7,103 nt of DNA, from assembly GCA_037143735.1 (NCBI GenBank), contig JBAWYD010000113.1:1-7103 (forward strand), written 5' to 3'. Shown here one piece after another: positions 5,524 to 7,103 of the stretch. The position numbers were made by a program, and so were the translations under genes. The DNA is from JAPLJQ01 sp037143735 (GTDB lineage: Bacteria; Desulfobacterota; Syntrophia; Syntrophales; UBA2185). Below the pieces are notes generated by a model. That model saw nothing but the letters and a program-made list of their open reading frames with translations. It searched no databases and was not told where the DNA came from. Each line of letters starts with the position of its first letter. The stretch's first letter is position 1.

Positions 5524-5678
5524 CTAATATGCAGCTTGAGGTTTGTCTTTTCCGTTTTCCGACGGCGACATACAATATTTTAACCATGTATCTTTTGGTG
5601 CTACCATCTTCGATAATTAGTTTAGCAGATCCTTCACGATCTATATATCATATTTATGGAGGAAATATGCTTTAATTA

Positions 5679-5915
5679 TTACCACATGAAATCTTGCTTA
5701 TCAACGAATGCGGTACTTGGTTCCTGCCGGATTTCTGCCTGCGCACGCACCTCCGGATTCGGATAGAAAATTGCCGTGAAGAAGCCGTTCTCTTCGAAAA
5801 TCGGCGCCGGGCATCGTTGATCGTGGGCCTCGTCGCGCATGCGCTTGATGCCGGTTCCGGCCTTTTCGATGAAGGTTATGCGGTGGAGCAGGATATCGAG
5901 ATCCAGATGTTTCAT
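5679..5915 (-). pseudogene. Fragment of a RecG/AlbA-type ATP-binding protein
   Basis: The 78-aa frame carries DILLHRITFIEKAGTGIKRMRDEA (7-30) and FEENGFFTAIFYPNPEVRAQAE (40-61). These match the part of AlbA_2/HATPase_c_4 regulators that follows the ATP-binding core; the preceding AlbA_2 domain, the N-box and the C-terminal winged helix are absent. It is a different paralogue from the fragment at 506-1165 (FIEKAGTGIKRM versus FIEGWGTGFQRM). The ATG at 5915 has AAAGGA 5 bases upstream and starts 13 bp after the stop of the second Res remnant, so it can still be translated. The tail after residue 62 (QEPSTAFVDKQDFMW) looks non-native. A functional role is unlikely. Confidence 0.7.
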
Positions 5916-5928
5916 GTCGATCCTTTTT

Positions 5929-6150
5929 CTACTCCTTCACCATTTCTGCAATCATCTTGTTGAACTCGGCTTCGACTTTGGTTTCGAAATCGGGCTCAAT
6001 CTGATAGACCTCGGTGAACTCGGCGAAGGCCCAGCGACGGTGTTCGATAATTTGTTGAGTCGGCTGACCCTGAGCATCAAGTTCCCAGTGCCGCGCAGGG
6101 TACTGATAAGACGAGTTTAGGACAGGCCGTTCGAAGAATCGATTATCCAT
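5929..6150 (-). pseudogene. Second type III-like Res remnant, 73 aa, deeper in-frame deletion
   Basis: Residues 1-39 repeat the N-terminus of the Res copy at 3087-3854 with one change (Pro14 to Ser). Residue 40 onward (WAFAEFTEVYQIE) resumes at the equivalent of residue 223 in that copy. Everything between, including the N-terminal linker, the helicase region and the whole PD-(D/E)xK nuclease, is missing, yet the frame is preserved. The last 20 or so residues (PDFETKVEAEFNKMIAEMVKE) differ clearly from copy A (SDFAAKVEAEFNKLIEKTVG). The ATG and its AGGAG are identical to copy A. No catalytic function can remain. Confidence 0.8.
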
Positions 6151-6272
6151 GTTAAACTTTTCTCCTGATGCGACCGTGGAAGAAGCAGACTTTTTTTAGA
6201 CAAATCGATGGCACTTCATACATCAATCCCACACAAACAGCAAGTTATCATATGAATTTTTATGAAATATTC
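6038..6272 (-). repeat. Direct repeat, copy B: res 5' end plus leader
   Basis: Second copy of the 235-bp repeat at 3742-3976, same orientation, about 98% identical by eye. Its noncoding part (6151-6272) has a single mismatch, an A-to-T change inside the edge inverted repeat. Such close identity in noncoding DNA indicates recent duplication, recombination or gene conversion. Beyond 6272 the sequence becomes the promoter region of the plus-strand 81-aa gene. Confidence 0.92.
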
Positions 6273-6275
6273 CAA

Positions 6276-6304
6276 TTGATAAATTATTTCACAAATGATA
6301 TTCT
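6276..6304 (+). promoter_or_regulatory. Sigma70-type promoter of the 81-aa gene
   Basis: TTGATA (6276-6281) and TATTCT (6299-6304) are 17 bp apart, matching five and four of six consensus bases in a very AT-rich setting. The implied start, near 6311, lies about 25 bases before the ATG. The promoter begins right after the end of the res leader repeat, so the two leaders are divergent. Confidence 0.55.
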
Positions 6305-6335
6305 ATCAATATAAAGATAATCTCAAGAGGTAAAC

Positions 6336-6581
6336 ATGTGTGACTTAATAATATCGGCCCGTGAAATATCTGATCTACTGAAATATGATAAAAGAGATGT
6401 CGTAGATGAATTAATTTCCAATGCCCGTAAAGCTATTTTAGCAGGTCATAAAGTTATTATTCGGGAAACATATAAGAACGCACCCCCTCAGGACTTAAAG
6501 ACATTTACAACCGGAGGAGAAATCGATGCGTGGATAGAGGATATTGATTTACTTGATGATATAAATTCAATAAAAAAATAA
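6336..6581 (+). CDS. Unknown 81-aa acidic protein, own transcription unit
   Basis: The frame starts with ATG at 6336, preceded by AAGAGGT at a 4-base spacing. The product (MCDLIISAREISDLLKYDKR..., ending IDAWIEDIDLLDDINSIKK) is acidic at the C-terminus and appears helical, with no signal peptide, membrane segment or recognised motif. I do not recognise the family. It is AT-rich compared with the restriction genes, is the only complete gene on this strand with both a promoter in front and a hairpin terminator behind, and sits next to the defence remnants. A small regulator or antitoxin-like role is possible but unsupported by any motif. Confidence 0.65.
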   Translation: MCDLIISAREISDLLKYDKRDVVDELISNARKAILAGHKVIIRETYKNAPPQDLKTFTTGGEIDAWIEDIDLLDDINSIKK

Positions 6582-6614
6582 TATTTTCTCTTACGGAGGT
6601 CAAAAATTCCCCTC

Positions 6615-6689
6615 ATGGAAGAGAAAGAATGGCACAAATTTCACGCCGCTGATAATCAATACCTTGGCCGGATATGTTTCATTGATTGA
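6615..6689 (+). CDS. Possible 24-aa peptide overlapping the terminator
   Basis: ATG at 6615 opens a 24-codon frame (MEEKEWHKFHAADNQYLGRI, then CFID) that ends with TGA inside the terminator loop. GGAGG (6595-6599) lies 15 bases upstream, too far for normal initiation, so translation is doubtful. If it is translated, ribosomes would cover the 5' arm of the hairpin and could weaken termination. Confidence 0.25.
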   Translation: MEEKEWHKFHAADNQYLGRICFID

Positions 6690-6708
6690 GCATATCCGGC
6701 CTTTTTTT
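6666..6708 (+). terminator. Rho-independent terminator after the 81-aa gene
   Basis: GGCCGGATATG (6666-6676) pairs perfectly with CATATCCGGCC (6691-6701) over 11 bp around a 14-base loop, and seven T follow (6702-6708). On the minus strand no T-run follows, so it acts mainly for plus-strand transcription. Confidence 0.93.
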
Positions 6709-6860
6709 GTCATCAAGTTCTGTTGATCATATTTCCAGAAGCCTTGATGTTTTTATAGAATGTCTTCGTTTGTTTCTATGACTAATAGGTGCTTCAGTGT
6801 GTCATCTTTCAGAAAAGCACTCCCTGATATTCTTCTCTTTATTTCCATCATGACACCCTT

Positions 6861-6866
6861 TATAAT
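6861..6866 (+). promoter_or_regulatory. Possible -10 box of the right-edge gene
   Basis: An exact TATAAT lies 24 bases before the ATG at 6890 and about 60 before the TTG at 6926. The matching -35 region (around 6838-6844, TTTATT-like) is poor, so the call rests on the -10 box and on the position between the strong terminator and the next gene. Confidence 0.35.
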
Positions 6867-6925
6867 GCTGCGAAAATCGTCATCAAGGCATGAAAATTAA
6901 AAGTATATCGTATGAGGTTAAATTC

Positions 6926-7103
6926 TTGAAGAAACAAAGCATTATCTTTCTTTCCCTTGCCTTTTGCTTATCTTTTTTTCTCCTCTTCATTACGGAAACG
7001 GATTTAGAGGCTGCGCAACAGCGTTCGAACCAGTTCCGATCCTGTCTGAGGCAGGGAATTGAGAAATCTTTTAACCTGGAGGCCGAGAGTGCGAACGCCT
7101 ATC
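6926..7103 (+). CDS. Secreted or membrane-anchored protein, N-terminal part (runs off window)
   Basis: From the TTG at 6926 the product reads MKKQSIIFLSLAFCLSFFLLFI, then TETDLEAAQQRSNQF: two lysines, a long hydrophobic stretch and a polar region, as in a signal peptide or N-terminal anchor. The TTG is chosen because GAGG lies 8 bases upstream (6914-6917). An in-frame ATG at 6890 would add 12 residues (MKIKSISYEVKF), but its AAGG is too close to be a good site. There is no proper lipobox (LAFC has Phe before Cys). After the hydrophobic part, RSCLRQGIEKSFNLEAESANAY looks helical and could begin a TPR-type domain; this is a guess. The frame is open to the window end. Confidence 0.65.
   Translation, partial: MKKQSIIFLSLAFCLSFFLLFITETDLEAAQQRSNQFRSCLRQGIEKSFNLEAESANAY

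Noticed and set aside
6030..6044. Clear microhomology at the copy B deletion junction
   Set aside because: Only a shared CGC arginine codon can be aligned between the two edges; three bases are not enough to infer the mechanism.
3742..6272. Idea that the 235-bp direct repeats are the ends of a composite transposon
   Set aside because: They consist of res coding sequence plus leader, have no terminal inverted repeats or transposase, and no flanking duplication was seen.
6753..6851. Minus-strand 32-codon frame with AAAGGG before its ATG
   Set aside because: The ribosome site is plausible but the peptide is very short, unrecognised and overlaps the probable promoter of the right-edge gene; too weak to list as a gene.

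Overview
The window is an accessory, defence-island-like stretch of a bacterial chromosome. It mixes moderately GC-rich restriction/defence genes with AT-rich, gene-poor spacers. The gene types (type III-like restriction remnants, AlbA/RecG-like ATP-binding proteins, HNH nuclease, MazG-like pyrophosphohydrolase, HepT/MntA, an NPWWEGK-type ATPase) and the clear Shine-Dalgarno sites fit a Gram-negative, possibly deltaproteobacterial (Desulfobacterota-like) host. That placement is inferred from general resemblance only. No rRNA, tRNA, CRISPR array or transposase gene is visible.

Layout. Bases 1-66 hold the first 22 codons of a minus-strand AAA-type ATPase, preceded by a 30-bp near-perfect palindrome (100-129). 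Bases 506-3854 are a compact minus-strand cluster. In transcription order it reads: an internally deleted type III-like restriction subunit (Res, helicase missing, nuclease kept); a 70-aa unknown; the N-terminus of a Mod-type DNA methyltransferase; an intact HNH endonuclease; an intact MazG-like nucleotide pyrophosphohydrolase; and an N-terminally truncated RecG/AlbA-type ATP-binding protein. Three junctions are ATGA-type contacts or very close to it. Bases 3977-4277 hold nothing recognisable. Bases 4278-5364 (minus) hold a conserved unknown with a Cys/His motif and an intact HepT/MntA toxin-antitoxin pair. A 127-bp MITE-like palindromic element (5397-5523) abuts the mntA promoter region. Bases 5679-6150 hold a second, more heavily deleted Res copy followed by another RecG/AlbA-type fragment. 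From 6336 the genes are on the plus strand: an orphan 81-aa ORF with promoter and strong terminator, then the start of a secreted or membrane-anchored protein that runs off the window.

How the parts relate. Two remnants of one type III-like restriction operon lie as direct repeats about 2.3 kb apart. Their 5' ends and leaders are about 98% identical over 235 bp, but their internal deletions differ and both keep frame. Neither copy can be a complete ATP-dependent type III enzyme, because the helicase is missing from both and the methyltransferase is a stub. What appears intact is the HNH nuclease plus MazG pair and the MntA/HepT pair. Either the old restriction operon is decaying and now serves as a landing platform for newer modules, or the helicase-less nuclease has been kept for a reduced role.
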